A stretch of 64,000 nt of DNA from NCBI GenBank assembly GCA_024734495.1, contig JALMQS010000102.1:6912095-6976094 (forward strand). The letters are read 5' to 3'. The notes under the pieces were generated by a model. It saw only the letters and a list, made by a program, of their open reading frames with translations, was not told where the DNA came from and did not search any database. The DNA comes from Forficula auricularia. Its lineage: Eukaryota; Arthropoda; Insecta; Dermaptera; Forficulidae. Each line of letters opens with the position of its first letter. The stretch's first letter is position 1. Shown here one piece after another: positions 1-11,083 of the stretch. The position numbers and the translations under genes are program-made.

Positions 1-10
1 CAGACAAAAT

Positions 11-1045
11 ATGATAAAAGTACTGGAGACAACAACAATCAATAGGCGCTATATCGGCGCGGTTAAACATCTATATATAAAAAATAGATCAGCAGTTAAA
101 ATAAAGAATGAGATATCAGATGAGTTTCAAACAAATAAAGGTCTACTGCAAGGATGTTGTCTGTCTCTACTCTATTTCGAATATATGTCTCATATGCCCT
201 GCAAGAATGAATAAAAATGTGGATCAATGGGACTACAAATTGACGAGTCGTACCTCTACACATTATTATTTGCGAGATGAGCCAAGTTGTTATTGCAGCA
301 GATATAGATGACGTAAGCTACATGACCCGTAAACTGGAAAGAGGAATATAATAGATGGGGACTGAGAAATAAACTTTAAAAAACAGAATACGCGGTCGGG
401 ACAGAGGGGGAAAATCTGGATATCAATGGAAAAGTGATAAAAAACTGTAAGGAATTTAGATATTTGGGATCTGTCTTTAGCGAGGAGCCAAACTGGCGAG
501 AGGGATATTAAAAATAAAATCTGTCAAGGTCGAAGAGCTGTTAGACAGCTGAATGGGGGTCTGGTGGAGCAAAGGGATCAAACAGGACACAAAAAAATAT
601 ATATCGATCCATAGTGAAGGCATAGCCCTATACAATTCAGAAACGCGGGACATGAATAAGAAAAACGAAAAAAAAATTACAAGCGCTCGAAATGGATGCG
701 ATGAGAAGGAGTTGCAGAGTGTCGAGATTGGAGCATATCCCAAATACAACTATAAGGGACAAGATGAAAATGGACAACGACATAATGAATAGAATAGAAA
801 GGAAGAAGATTAATATGGTACGGACACCTCAAAAGAATGCCGGAAGATAGGTGGCCTCATAAAATATGGACCTGGATGCCCACGGAAAGACGGAGGAGAA
901 GAGGAAGACCGAGACGAACGTGGAAGCAGGGAGTAGATGAGGCAATGACCAGTAGGCAACTACAAGAGCAAGACATCCTGGATAAGAGAATTGGCGTGTT
1001 GGATGCGGAAAACGGCGCATGCTGTAGAACAAACCGCTTTATATA
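11..1045 (+). mobile_element. RTE-like LINE copy 1, 3' part, decayed
   Basis: Broken reading frames give reverse-transcriptase pieces: an LY..-AVK-TNKGLLQGC block (about 11-190), then FRYLGSVFSE (about 450-485) and a C-terminal tail rich in arginine (GRPRRTW-like, about 890-945). Several frameshifts and stops make it non-functional. Its 3' end (about 985-1040) recurs at 3166-3236 and finishes in an AT-rich simple repeat, as RTE-type LINEs do. The 5' end lies outside the window or is lost. Clade assignment is by motif resemblance only. Confidence 0.7.
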
Positions 1046-1062
1046 TACAAAAAAAATATATA

Positions 1063-1440
1063 TATCGGTCCATAGTGGAAGGCATAGCTCTATACAATTC
1101 AGAAACATGGGACACTGAATAAGAAAAACGAAAAAAAATTACAGCCGCTCGAAATGGATGCGATGAAGGAGTTGCAGAGAGTCGAGATTAGACATATCCC
1201 AAATACAACTATAAGGGACAAAATGAAAATGGAAAACGACATAATAGATAGAATAGAAAGGAAGAGATTAATATGGTACGGACACCTCAAAAGAATGCCG
1301 GAAGATAGGTGGCCTCATAAAATATGGACCTGGATGCCCACGGAAAGACGGAGGAGAAGAGGAAGACCGAGACGAACGTGGAAGCAGGGAGTAGATGAGG
1401 CAATAGCAGTGAAGCAACTAGAAACAAGGCATTCTGGATA
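1063..1440 (+). mobile_element. RTE-like LINE copy 2 (split; remainder at 3164-3236)
   Basis: This repeats the 3' part of the preceding LINE (positions about 598-975). It keeps a longer open stretch at 1154-1441 with IWYGHLKRMPEDRWPHK and an Arg-rich RRRRGRPRRTW tail, the usual C-terminus of RTE-like reverse transcriptases. It stops at 1445 and resumes at 3164 with the same LINE 3' end, because a BEL/Pao remnant is inserted between. Confidence 0.7.
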
Positions 1441-1445
1441 GAGAG

Positions 1446-1752
1446 TGTCGAATTACTTATTCAATATTAGATTAAGGTATGGGGATTTGAATTTGAATCC
1501 TGAACGAATGTTAAAGGAAATAAATGGGTTAATAAATTCGTTTTAACAATTTATATTTAATAACAACTTGAAGATTATATATATATATATAACAAAACTT
1601 TTAAATACAAACAATAACTCAGCAATAACTTGACTATACTCTATAACAATTATTTGACCACTTTCATCTATAAACTTAAACTAACTTCTTTGTTCCAAAA
1701 ACATGTCATCTCATCTCCTCGAAGTTCAGAGGGTACGCAACACAGATTGGCT
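1446..1752 (-). repeat. LTR, left copy
   Basis: Matches 2794-3104 apart from small indels and substitutions and contains an (AT)n tract. The outer end starts TGTCGAATTAC on the plus strand. Confidence 0.7.
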
Positions 1753-2074
1753 ACTGGACACACTCCCCACATGAGTAAACCTTTTAACACTCACTTTCCG
1801 ACACTTATCTTGCCGGATCCCTAATTCTTCTTCTCTTCCATCTTCTCTTCTGTCTTCTTCTACTTAACTTCTCTTCTGTCTTCTTCTCTTCCGTTTCTGT
1901 CCTCTCGCAACAAAACGTTGTTAGTAGGCCAGTCTTTCGAGAAGTAACATCACACAAGACATCCTCCCACCATCGAGATTCTATTAAATGGCGCGGAGAA
2001 CAACCTCTACTGCCTAAATCAGCTGGATTCAGAGCTCCTTTGTCGCTGCAAGGAGTTTCATTCTTGTAATCTCT

Positions 2075-2400
2075 CGTGTAGTGCCACTGGATTGAACACT
2101 CGCCAAATCCAGCCTCGCACTTCACGTCGTCATCGGGTTTAAGGTTCTCCATTATGGGAAGGTCTCGTGGAGTGCCACTGGACTGAACACTTGCCAATCC
2201 AGCCGCGCACTTCCCGTCGTCATCGGGTTTAAGCTTCTCCATTATGGGAAGGTCTCGTATAGTACCACTGGATTGAACACCGCCAATCAGCCGAGCACTT
2301 AACGTCGTCATCCGATTTAAGCCTCTCCGTTCTGGGGAGCTCTCGTGAAGTACCACCGGATTGAACACTTGCCAATCCAGCCGTGCACTTCACGTTTGTC
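2075..2400. repeat. Tandem repeat, about 90-bp unit, four copies
   Basis: The phrase GTGCCACTGG (or GTACCACTGG / GTACCACCGG) recurs at about 2081, 2172, 2262 and 2350, each time followed by similar sequence. It lies inside the BEL/Pao remnant. On the minus strand it would encode a degenerate repeat containing SVQSSGTxRDLPIMExLKPD. Confidence 0.75.
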
Positions 2401-2793
2401 ACTCTCTCATAAAAAAATAGATCAATTCGGTCCATTTCTCTCTATATTCTTCACAGAGGTCAAATTCGGTAGCGGTTCTTGCCTCGTCTTTTATTAATTT
2501 GTATACTAGCTCGCTAACCTGATTTTCCAGCGCTGTTAATCGTTGAGACTTTTCTTCAGCCAATCAAAATTCCAAAATGAGTTGATCTCGAGGCGTGTTC
2601 TCATTTCCCAACGATGATGTCTTCATTTTGTTGTATATATTAGTGAACGCTCTTCGCGAATTCACTCTCTCTCTCTTCGGGCTTCTCAAATCTATTTCCA
2701 TTCGTTTGCACTCGACAGGATCCATCTTTAATAAAAAATAATCTTAATATTTAAAATATCGAAGATTATTTTCCCCACAAGGGATGCCACTAA

Positions 2794-3163
2794 TGTCGAA
2801 TTACTTATTCAATATTAGATTAAGGTATGGGGATTCGAATTTGAATCCTGAACGAATGTTAACAAAGGAAATAAATGGGTTAATAAATTCGTTTTAACAA
2901 TTTATATTTAATAACAACTTGAAGATTATATATATATATATATAACAAAATTTTTCAAATACAAACAATAACTCAGCAATAACTTGACTATACTCTATAA
3001 CAATTATTTGACCACTTTCATCTATAAACTTAAACTAACTTCTTTGTTCCAAAAACATGTCATCTCATCTCCTCGAAGTTCAGAGGTGCCAACACACAGA
3101 TTGGCTCATTCAAAAACCCTACACCAAACTCATGGCGCGAATTTGAAGCCATTCTACTTGACA
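2794..3163 (-). repeat. LTR, right copy
   Basis: Direct repeat of the left LTR. It is longer at the distal end, closes in CA at 3163 and is followed by the GAGAG target duplication. As the element is read on the minus strand, this is its 5' LTR. Confidence 0.65.
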
Positions 3164-3257
3164 GAGAGAATTGGCGTGTTGGATGCGGAAAACGGCGCAT
3201 GCTGTAGAACAAACCGCTTTATTATTATTATTCATTAAATTAATTCCTGTGAATCCA

Positions 3258-3310
3258 TTGTAATAGACTGATGAAGAGGGCAAAGCCCTCGAAACGCAGT
3301 CTCGTTATAA
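3258..3310 (+). ncRNA. Hammerhead ribozyme motif, copy 1
   Basis: In order: stem I 5' arm TTGTAATAGA, core CTGATGA at 3268-3274, stem II hairpin GAGGGC-AAA-GCCCTC, GAAA at 3291-3294, short stem III (AC/GT closing a GCA loop), predicted cleavage after C3301, and stem I 3' arm TCGTTATAA. Stem I pairs as GA/TC plus TTGTAA/TTATAA across a small bulge. Stem III is weak, so activity is uncertain. The 3' flank (about 3312-3370) matches the other members of this family. Confidence 0.65.
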
Positions 3311-3840
3311 ATAAATAAAATTTATAATTCCAGCAGAAGACACACTCTTTTATTGATGTCTCCTTCAATATATAAAAATTCTGCTACTCTCGGCAAAAAC
3401 TTTCAATTTAATGTTAATGATATTTACAAAAAGTTTTCAGTCTAAGCCAAATGGTAAAATTGGAGAGAATTAATTCTGTCTTTCTGTTCTAAATGCATTA
3501 ATTTATCGTAAATCAGACAAATCTACGGTTTTCATAATATGTGTTTAAAAATTGTTAATAACCCATTGATATGTTTATTTGATTTTTAACTTTTTCTTAC
3601 AATTGTACCTGATTTAAAAACTATATATTAGGTATTTTTATAATATATATTTAAATTCCTTCCCTGGGTTATACACATTATAAATTATAATTTTGTTAAG
3701 GGAGAATGGTGTAAGTTCTTGTAAAACATTTTAAATAAAGAAATTTTCTTTAGAAACTTTTTAAAATTTAAAATACTAAGTAGGAAAACGACTAACTAAT
3801 TCAATTGAAAAGTTTTTTTTTTACCGAGAGTAGCAGAGTT
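3311..3840. repeat. Flank of hammerhead-bearing repeat family
   Basis: Pieces shared with 6470-6690 and 39480-40035: a TTTATAATTCCAGCAGAAGA block (about 3322), an AGAGTAGCAGAATTT-type block read in both orientations (about 3370-3400 and 3820-3840), and a GAGAATGGTGTA block (about 3701). Order and orientation suggest a degraded fold-back unit. Confidence 0.5.
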
Positions 3841-4654
3841 GTTGATTCACAAAGAGAAACAAAGAGGTTGTCCTCTGTTTGATGCAAATAAACATACACA
3901 CATATATATCGATATGATATATCTGTATATATATTATTTATTTGCTTTCTAGGCAAAAAAAAAAAAAAATCAGTCGAATTAAGAACCTCCTCATCCTTTT
4001 TTGAAGTCGATAAGTCACATTGATACATAGATACAGGTGAAGCTAATATAAAAAGCGTTTAAAAATAGGCAAGTCTGTTGTAAATATATATTTAAATATG
4101 CGTTACGAAAATTTAGAATTATAATAATAATAATAAATATTTATTTTGTTTGTGATGTTAAATTTTGAAAATGCCGCCCTGATCATTTTACTTCTTCGTG
4201 GTTGGTATCTCGAATGTCAAATCGAAATAAACAAATTCTCATTTTATAATTTTTCAAACTTAACCTCTAAAGTATAAAACGTATAATTATTTTCTTTCTT
4301 TTTATATAAATATAAATTTTGTATTTATTCTAATCAGTGTGTAGAATTTTTCATCTTTATAAGTAAGTTTATTATTTGGAAAGTTTTTTGGGGTAGACCA
4401 CAAATGTTAGAAGTGAAAAATAAATCGAAATTCCTTGTTAGCATTCCACGCTGTTGAAAAATGACATTGACAAAATTCAACTTGCTTAAAATTAAGCAAT
4501 GGAATGTCCCAAGTGACTGTTTGAATATGATAACTTTTTGTTCATGTTTCATCTTGACACCCTTTTAAAAAGATTCCAGAATAAGGAAAGGAATGTTCAC
4601 TATTTAATGGAATTTTTTGTTCTTTTGGCTCAGGTTGAGTATAGTACGAGGGTC
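3841..4654. other. AT-rich intergenic stretch with no gene seen
   Basis: Short homopolymer and (AT)n tracts. No coding region, tRNA or clear repeat boundary could be supported. Confidence 0.5.
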
Positions 4655-5340
4655 TTAAGGACGTTTCCTAATAAATCGATTTTCTTGAAATCCTTTTAAA
4701 ACTTTGAATACACATATTTATAAATGTTCTTTATACGTAGAAATTTTTTTAATAGTCCTTGCAGCACTAAATTTGTAACCAGTTGTTGACCAGTGAAATT
4801 TGCATATGTAACACGCGAACCCTATCCCGATTGATGTTAAAGTGACTGTTTCATTAAATAACAATCGTAATTTTTTTGAAATTTTGAAAAACTGAGAATC
4901 ATTAACTCAAGTTATAACAAATATGTTTCTGATAGAATAATTGTATCAAGCGGTATTCGTTTTGTATGAAAAATGTTAAAAGTTAGGTACTTTTGATGTT
5001 TTTCATTTTTTCTCTCATGACATGGCAAGTGAGAGATGGCGACTTGGCAACGTCACACTAAAATCACTCAATTTTTCCATATCTAAAAAACTTCTTCAGC
5101 TGGTATATTTGAGATTTTTAGCTAATTCTCTCAACCTAACTATGCTGTTCTCATCTGGAATTTCGCATTGAGTTGTTTCATTAAGTGTTTTTTTTATATA
5201 CTTTGTCTTTTAGCGTCGGTAAGAATGCAATGTTGCCAGATCCGAGAAACGAAGCAGTGAAAATATTTTTGCCTTTCTGCGCATGTGAGAGTAGGGAAAA
5301 GAGCGAACTGCATCTGAGCTATAGTAGGGAACGTCCTTAA
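4655..5340. mobile_element. TTAA-flanked MITE (GGACGTTCCC family), copy 1
   Basis: The ends are TTAAGGACGTTTCCTAATA (4655) and TAGGGAACGTCCTTAA (to 5340), an inverted pair. The same element, with an insertion, lies at 32144-33666. TTAA at both ends fits piggyBac- or Kolobok-type integration. No transposase is encoded. Confidence 0.75.
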
Positions 5341-5665
5341 AGGGCTGAAGGCTATAATTCACGGGGAAGACGGTAGCTGGAACCGAGTTCCAGTCTCTGA
5401 AGGTCATAGGAATAAAAGAGTTGGCGAAAGCGCTGGTTCGATTTTTATCCAATTTGACAGCGAAGGGGTGCTGTGGTTTCGAAAACCGCGTGTTTTTCGC
5501 AAAGAGGGCTTTTGGGGGGATAATTGATTTCAGCTCGACTGAACTCACACCATGATAGTATCTGTAGTTCAGGGAAAGGGCAGAAACGTTCTTCGGTGAG
5601 CCAGGGCGTCGAGTGAGTTAGTTAGGACCGGGTCTCCTATTAGCTTAATTGCAGGCTTTCTAAGT
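5341..5665 (-). mobile_element. Jockey-like LINE fragment (RT C-terminal tail)
   Basis: On the minus strand it encodes the tail seen in arthropod jockey-type LINEs: VELKSIIPPKALFAKNTRF, then an FANSFIPMT / WNSVPA block. It is truncated on both sides and abuts the MITE end. Relatives in the window are at 31585, 42655, 58181 and 59330. Confidence 0.7.
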
Positions 5666-5799
5666 AATATTATCACTAAAATTTATATTAATTTTCATTT
5701 TACCCTGTTAACTTATATAGTCTAACTCGAAAAACTTCCGCATCACCAGAATAGATTATTAATTTTTAATAATATTATTAAACTTTTAGATTCCAGAAA

Positions 5800-8700
5800 A
5801 TGTCGTCAAATGAAGAATATAAAATAAAAAAGGAAAATAGGAAAAAATGGAAAGAAGAGAAACATCTAAAGAAAATGATGAAAGTAAAATTATCATCTGA
5901 ACCAAAGTCAAAGGTAAATTCTGCCAAAGAAGTATCCACATTGAGTATTGCTATACCTGGTTCAATTCTAGATGGACACTCACCTCAAGACATAACGGAA
6001 CGTGCAGGTGCAATTGCTAGAGCTGCAAATATTTATAATGTTGACGAAGTAAGTTTTTAAATTTTAAATTGATTATTAGCTAAAAATGTTGTTTTCCTTC
6101 CCCTCAATAAATTTTGTAACTTAGTTTACATTCTATGAGCTATATGAGGTCAATGAAAATATATACCCAGTCTTTGATGAAATAAATAGAGTTAAAATAG
6201 TTTTTAAGTAATATTTTGGTGAAATGACGACGTGTTTAGGCGTTTATCTTAACCTTCCAGCGGGCGCGCTGTGTAATTTCCCTTGAGCGGGCCCTTGTAA
6301 ATTTTACATCATCAAGTTTTCTCCATGGAAATGGTGTTTTCTTTATATAAATGTTAGAGAATTGCTGTAAGGTTATGAAAAATAATAAATGACAGTACTT
6401 TTTAAAAAATATATTTGACTTTCTTAAACAAAAAACGAAACAACACTAAATATTTCTTAAATTGAAAGTTTTTGTGCCGAGAGTAGCAGAATTTTTATAT
6501 ATTGAAGAAGACAATAAAATAGTGTGTCTTCTGCTGGAATTATAAATTTTATTATTCATAAATTAATTCATGTAAATCCATTGTAATAGACTGATGAAGA
6601 GGGCAAAGCCCTCGAAACTATAGTCTCGTTATAAATAAATAAAATTTATAATTCCAGCAGAAGACACACACTTTTATTGTCTCCTTCACTAAATATTTCT
6701 TCTAGCTCTTTTTGTGTAAGCGGCCTACGAGCCATAATGGAACACGTCTAAAACCAAAATATACATTTAGCTATAAAAGAAACGATATAAAATGAGAAAA
6801 AAATAGTTTATTTAATATACTTGTACTTTAAGGCGCGTGTCGTAAATTTTGCGACAGCGCGCCCGCTGGAAGGTTAAACAAAACGGTTAAGGTTATTTCA
6901 TTTTCGTTCGTTACAGAAATGTGGGGACCAAGGGCTCGAGGCTTTTACCTCTTCGCCGATCCACAGATTCTCTCCTGGATTCTGGGGATATTCTATTTGA
7001 TAATAAAAAAATAATGTGAAACCCACCTCGTAATTTTACCTAATTTTTTACTTTATTTATTATTAAAAAATGTTTCACCTTGAACCAACACCTATCTCCT
7101 TAAAAATTATATTCTATTTGGTTTAATTTAGCAAATTTTGTGTAAGAAACTTTGTATTTATCATTTACTTTCTTTTAACGTCATATATTGATGTTAATAT
7201 TTTGTTAATTTAAAACTTTTAGATTCAGTATATTTAAACCCCCCCCCCCCCTAAAAAGAAAATTTTAATAACCCCAGCCGTTTATTTCACTTGAAATCTC
7301 ATTCTACACAATATTCCACCGAAAAAAAAACTATCATATTCGCTTAAAGTTACCTAAAATACCTCAGAAAATGTAAAGTGATTTCGAAAATTTATGGGGG
7401 AGGATTAACTGCACTCTAGCCCATTATTATTATATAATGAATTAGAAATATTAATTAATTTAAATTCTTTATAGATAATAGTTTATGATGATATGATCCA
7501 ATCCAATGAAGAAAATGTTGAAGAATTTAACATTTCTGTTAAGGATTATTGTTTACAAATGGCAAGAATTTTTCAATATATGGAATGCCCACAATATTTG
7601 AGAAAGGATTTTTTTCCTTCACATCCAGATTTACAATTTGTTGGAAAACTTCCTCCCCTTAACGCACCCCATCATTTGCGGCTCGATGATGATTTTCCAT
7701 TTAGGTATTTTTGAATGTTTTGCATTTTTTGTTTATTATACAGGGTGATTATATTCTTTCTTTGACTACAAAATGTATTGTTCGAAAACTATTATACGGA
7801 TGCATTTTTGGAAATGGTAACTGGAGTAATTAACTTTTTTTATAATCAGAACTTTCCTTAGTAAACTTTATTATGCACTCCCTTTGTAGATCGGAGAAGT
7901 CGGTATTACAGTTTTCGCCACGTGTTCGTCAACATTTGTTCTGTAACACTTGACACAGCAATTTTTATCTTCAAAGTGGCGTCGCAAAGATTATCCTTGA
8001 TATAACCATAAAAGAAGAAATCAAGAGGAGTAATATCAGGGGATCTTTGGAGGCCACGACAACTGGAATACCGACTTGACATTCTCCGGGCTACAAAAAG
8101 GATATACCATACATTGAGGTTTACTAAAGTAAGTGGTGTTGCTAACAAACTTAATTACTGCAGTTACCATTTACAAAAAAATCAAACATATTATATACTA
8201 CCTTGATCAAAAAGTTTCAGGAATTTATTCAGAAAATCAAAAATACAAATTTATTCATCAAAATCGATATTCAAAGTACTCTCCATCGACTGGACCACAC
8301 TTATGCCAGCGCTTGATCCAATCCTCGAAACATTTTTTATACTCAGTTTTCGGCATGGACTACCAGAGCCGTTTTCGATTTTTACGATTTTAAAAATGAA
8401 ATCGACTTTGCATCAACGAGTTTGTATTAAATTTTAAGTTAAAAAAGGTCCGAAAATGTTGAAGAAGTGTTACTCTATCGAAAACAAACTTTTATGAGTA
8501 GCCCAAGTTTTCGTGAGTTTGTCGAGGATGAGAACGCAGTCGACATCGAAAATCGACGAAAACGTCGATAAAATCAAAGAAATGATGGCCGAAAACTGTA
8601 AATTAACCAATGGAGAGATGGCAGCGAACTTGAACATCGCTTATGAATCCGTTCAAGACATTTTGTTCAATGATTTGGCTTTGAGACGCCAAAAAAGACC

Positions 8701-9746
8701 GGATTTGTGGGAACCAAATAACGCGCGGTCGAACAATGCCATCGTTATCCGCAACTTTTTGACAAAGAAAGGAACGAATACCATCCAACAGCCACTGAAT
8801 TCGACTGATTTGGCTCCCTGGGACTTCTTCCTGTACAGTCGACTCAAAAAATCGCTCCGGGGAACGCGTTTTAGCACCCAAGTGTAGATAATGGAAAAAT
8901 TGAAGACGGCTCCGATGGCCAAACCGAAAACCGAATATAAAAAATGTTTTGAGGATTGGATCAAGCGCGTTGCAGTCGATGAGGAGTACTTTGAAGGAGA
9001 CAATATCGATTTTGATTAATAAATTTGTATTTTTGATTTTCTGAATAAATTCCAGAAACTTTTTGATCAAGGGGGTATAGTTTTCCAGAAACAAAAATTT
9101 TGTCATTCAGGAAAGTCTTTATGATCCTGTATAATCAATATATTTATATGTATAAAAGATTAATATAATTTCTTATTTTATTATTTTTAGGGAAGGAATA
9201 ATTGTTGATAAAATAGCAGAAAAGGGCTCTTTCGTGAATGTCGGATTAGCTAAAGACATTTTAGTAGACAAAATACTTACTCCAGGTCTCAGAGTAACCG
9301 TTAAATTAATTCCTTCAAAAGAGAGATCGAACGAAATGAGAGGTATCATCGTGACGCCAACATTAGCAAAATTAGAAACGGAAACAAATTGGGGTTATAC
9401 AGTTAGAATTGCTAATAATCTGAGTTCAGTTTTTTTTCAATCTCCATATTCAGGAGGATATGATTTAACTCTAGGAATATCAGATAAAGAAACAAATATA
9501 GACGAATTAGAAAATAAATCATTCCCTCGATATAAACATGCATTAATTGTTTTTGGAGGACTATTTGGTTTGAAAGGAGCATTGGAAAATGATTCAGTTT
9601 TGACTGAAGAAGATCCAGCTCTCCTTTTTGACTATTATTTAAAAACCCGTCCAAAACACGCAGGAACACTTACAATAAATGAAGCCATATTTACAAGTTT
9701 AGCAGCACTAAGTATTAATAATGATTTTACTATTTCTTTTAACTAA
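5800..9746 (+). CDS. SPOUT1: SPOUT-domain RNA methyltransferase (SPOUT1 / C9orf114 family)
   Basis: Three exons: 5800-6048, 7475-7704 and 9191-9746. All introns are GT-AG, phases agree, and the product is 344 residues (human SPOUT1 is of similar size, about 376). The N-terminus is a Lys/Glu-rich basic segment (residues 5-30), probably nuclear or nucleolar targeting. It is followed by the SPOUT fold split by an insert domain: SIAIPGSILDGHSPQDITER (about 47-66), then LQMARIFQYMECPQYLRKDF, and the C-terminal knot region with FGGLFGLKGALE and TINEAIFTSLAAL, where SAM binds. The start is the first ATG of an open exon in good context. Family members are predicted rRNA or RNA methyltransferases and associate with the kinetochore in human cells (CENP-32). 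Intron 1 carries a hammerhead motif and intron 2 a nested pair of mariner elements. The gene appears intact. Confidence 0.93.
6470..6695. repeat. Fold-back repeat carrying a hammerhead motif, in SPOUT1 intron 1
   Basis: An outer inverted repeat (GTGTCTTCTGCTGGAATTATA at about 6521, its complement at about 6640-6670) surrounds the ribozyme core. It belongs to the same family as 3240-3400 and 39780-40035. Confidence 0.7.
6581..6634 (+). ncRNA. Hammerhead ribozyme motif, copy 2 (best of its family)
   Basis: Order: TTGTAATAGA (stem I), CTGATGA at 6591-6597, stem II GAGGGC/GCCCTC with AAA loop, GAA, then ACTATAGT, a perfect 8-nt palindrome serving as stem III (within one strand or between two). 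C6625 is the expected cleavage nucleotide, and TCGTTATAA completes stem I. All core nucleotides are present. It lies in SPOUT1 intron 1 in the sense direction, so the host pre-mRNA would contain it. Self-complementary stem III hammerheads are known from Penelope-like elements and are thought to act as dimers. Confidence 0.75.
7741..9129 (-). mobile_element. Mariner-like element, outer of a nested pair
   Basis: TIRs begin CAGGGTGATTATATTCTTTC (7741) and, on the other strand, CAGGATCATAAAGACTTTCC (ending 9129). Each end is flanked by TA (7739-7740, 9130-9131), the Tc1/mariner target. Minus-strand remnants at 7906-8060 include SPDITPLDFFFYGYIKDNL, the region around the third catalytic acidic residue (PDLTPLDFFLWG-like). 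The rest of the transposase is deleted. A second element occupies 8201-9075. Confidence 0.75.
8201..9075 (+). mobile_element. Mariner element with very long inverted ends, inner of nested pair
   Basis: Ends CCTTGATCAAAAAGTTTC (8201) and its complement (9059-9075), next to TA dinucleotides. The inverted repeat continues inward for roughly 190 bp, so the left arm is an inverted copy of the transposase 3' coding part. The internal ORF (8513-8887) starts with a mariner DNA-binding region (MAENCKLTNGEMAANLNIAY). It then jumps to TDLAPWDFFLYSRLKKSL, the third-acid motif, so the catalytic middle is deleted and the element is non-autonomous. Confidence 0.8.
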
Positions 9747-10182
9747 TTCTATAGGATTTACAATTTATTTATATATGATAGTGAGTTCATTTGATTATTA
9801 TACAGAAGTAAGACTAAAATAATAATGGATATAATTTATATTTTATTAACTCTTTGAATGATGTTCATCTATGTCATGTAAAGGCGGCTACACATAAACT
9901 GGAAACTTCATAAGCATGGATGATCAATCTTTTTGTACAAGCCATCACAAAACTACTTATAAATATGCTAAAAGAAAAGCATAATCGATCTTTTGTACAA
10001 TTTCCGTTCGCCAACAAGCACCAGTTTTTGTTGACTATGTTGAGCTCGAACGATGACGCTTTGGCTTCATTTCTTCTTGTATATAAAAGAAAAATGCAAA
10101 AAAAAGAAAGGTGTCATGTGGTCTAAAGAGTGGTTACCGAAGAGAAAATCCTATTCCCATATCAACATACTGGGTGGGAGTT

Positions 10183-10376
10183 TTTTTTTTTTTTTTTTTG
10201 GCTTTTCGGCCTTTCTAGCCATAAGCCAATTTACGATATTATTTATTATATTTTTATAAATTTGTCTCTACCCCGGGGTCAGATTTTAACCGGATGCCTC
10301 GAGTCGGATTCGAACCCGGGTCCTCTTGGTTAGTAGGCTGACACGCTACCACCTAGCCTAACCCGACCCCGGGTGG
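10183..10376 (-). mobile_element. tRNA-derived SINE
   Basis: Read on the minus strand: an RNA polymerase III box A-like TAGGCTAGGTGGTAGCGTG, a perfect box B GGTTCGAATCC about 40 bases on, a short unrelated body, and a terminal A tract (T18 on the plus strand at 10183-10200). The tRNA-like part does not close a proper acceptor stem, so this is a SINE rather than a working tRNA gene. Confidence 0.8.
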
Positions 10377-10409
10377 GAGAGTTGAAAATGATCAGTTTAT
10401 TTTTTTTTA

Positions 10410-11083
10410 CTTTACCATACAAGGTATGGTCAAGTATTGTAATCGTGCATGAAAAAAGTGTTTTTTTTTGCTTCTTTTTTTCGAAATATCTCAAAAACGG
10501 CTGAAACTATTTTGATTAAAAAAATTGGTCGAAACCATGGCATTTCAGTCTACAAAAAAGCTCTAATAAGTGAACATCGAAAAAATTATATTTTTCGAGA
10601 TAATAACTGTTTTGTCAAAATGACTTTTAGTCTGTGCGTTACCAAATTTTGTGGACGATCTAGCTCAAAAACTAGTGTGATTATCAAAACCAAATTTCAC
10701 ATGTAGTTTGGGGGCATTGAGATTGAGAGCTGATTAGATTTTGGTGCATATCAACCCAAAATTAAGGGGGGGGGGGGTTAAATTTAAAATTATAATATTT
10801 TCAAACTAAAAAACAAGAAAAATGAAATATACTATAAAATGAACCTATAATAACGAAAATATTTTATTTTTCTGGCTCCAAAATTAGGGGAAGGGGGGGT
10901 CAAAAAATAAAAGGCCATTTGAGTAAACTCAACCAAATTTTGCATTCATAATCAGTTGTTTACCAGAAGACTAAAAATACAAAAACTAACCGCCCAAAGG
11001 GGGGGCATAAAAATTTAGGCCCTTCTACCAAAATCAACCAGAAGTGTATGGTAAAGTCAAGTGGATGGCCACATCAGAACGTG
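10410..11083. repeat. ACTTTACCATAC repeat family, copy 1
   Basis: Begins TTTACCATACAAGGTATGGT and contains TCAAGTATTGTAATCGTGCA, long G runs and CTCAACCAAATTTTG blocks. It ends GGTAAAGTCAAGTGGATGGC. Other copies are at 36969-37600 and 49694-50235. A shared open stretch ([15 protein letters not shown]) appears in copies 1 and 3 but has no recognisable domain and is probably not coding. Confidence 0.7.

Larger units (their letters stand above)
1446..3163 (-). mobile_element. BEL/Pao LTR retrotransposon remnant
   Basis: Two direct repeats (from 1446 and from 2794, near identical for about 285 bp) act as LTRs. The outer ends are TG (1446) and CA (3163), and the flanking 5-bp sequence GAGAG occurs on both sides (1441-1445 and 3164-3168), a target-site duplication of the size typical of BEL/Pao. 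The internal part is only about 1 kb. On the minus strand it encodes NPADLGSRGCSPRHLIESRW (about 1945-2030), a hallmark of the Pao region before integrase. Gag, protease, RT and integrase are otherwise missing. The two LTR copies diverge after position 1752 / 3104. Confidence 0.75.

Noticed and set aside
10290..10376. Possible tRNA gene
   Set aside because: Boxes A and B are good, but the acceptor stem does not close and a T-tract tail follows at SINE distance. Classed as a SINE.
10449..10706. 85-codon ORF shared with 49737-50012
   Set aside because: It lies in a repeat family with G runs and indels between copies. No domain and no start-to-stop conservation; likely chance openness in a repeat.
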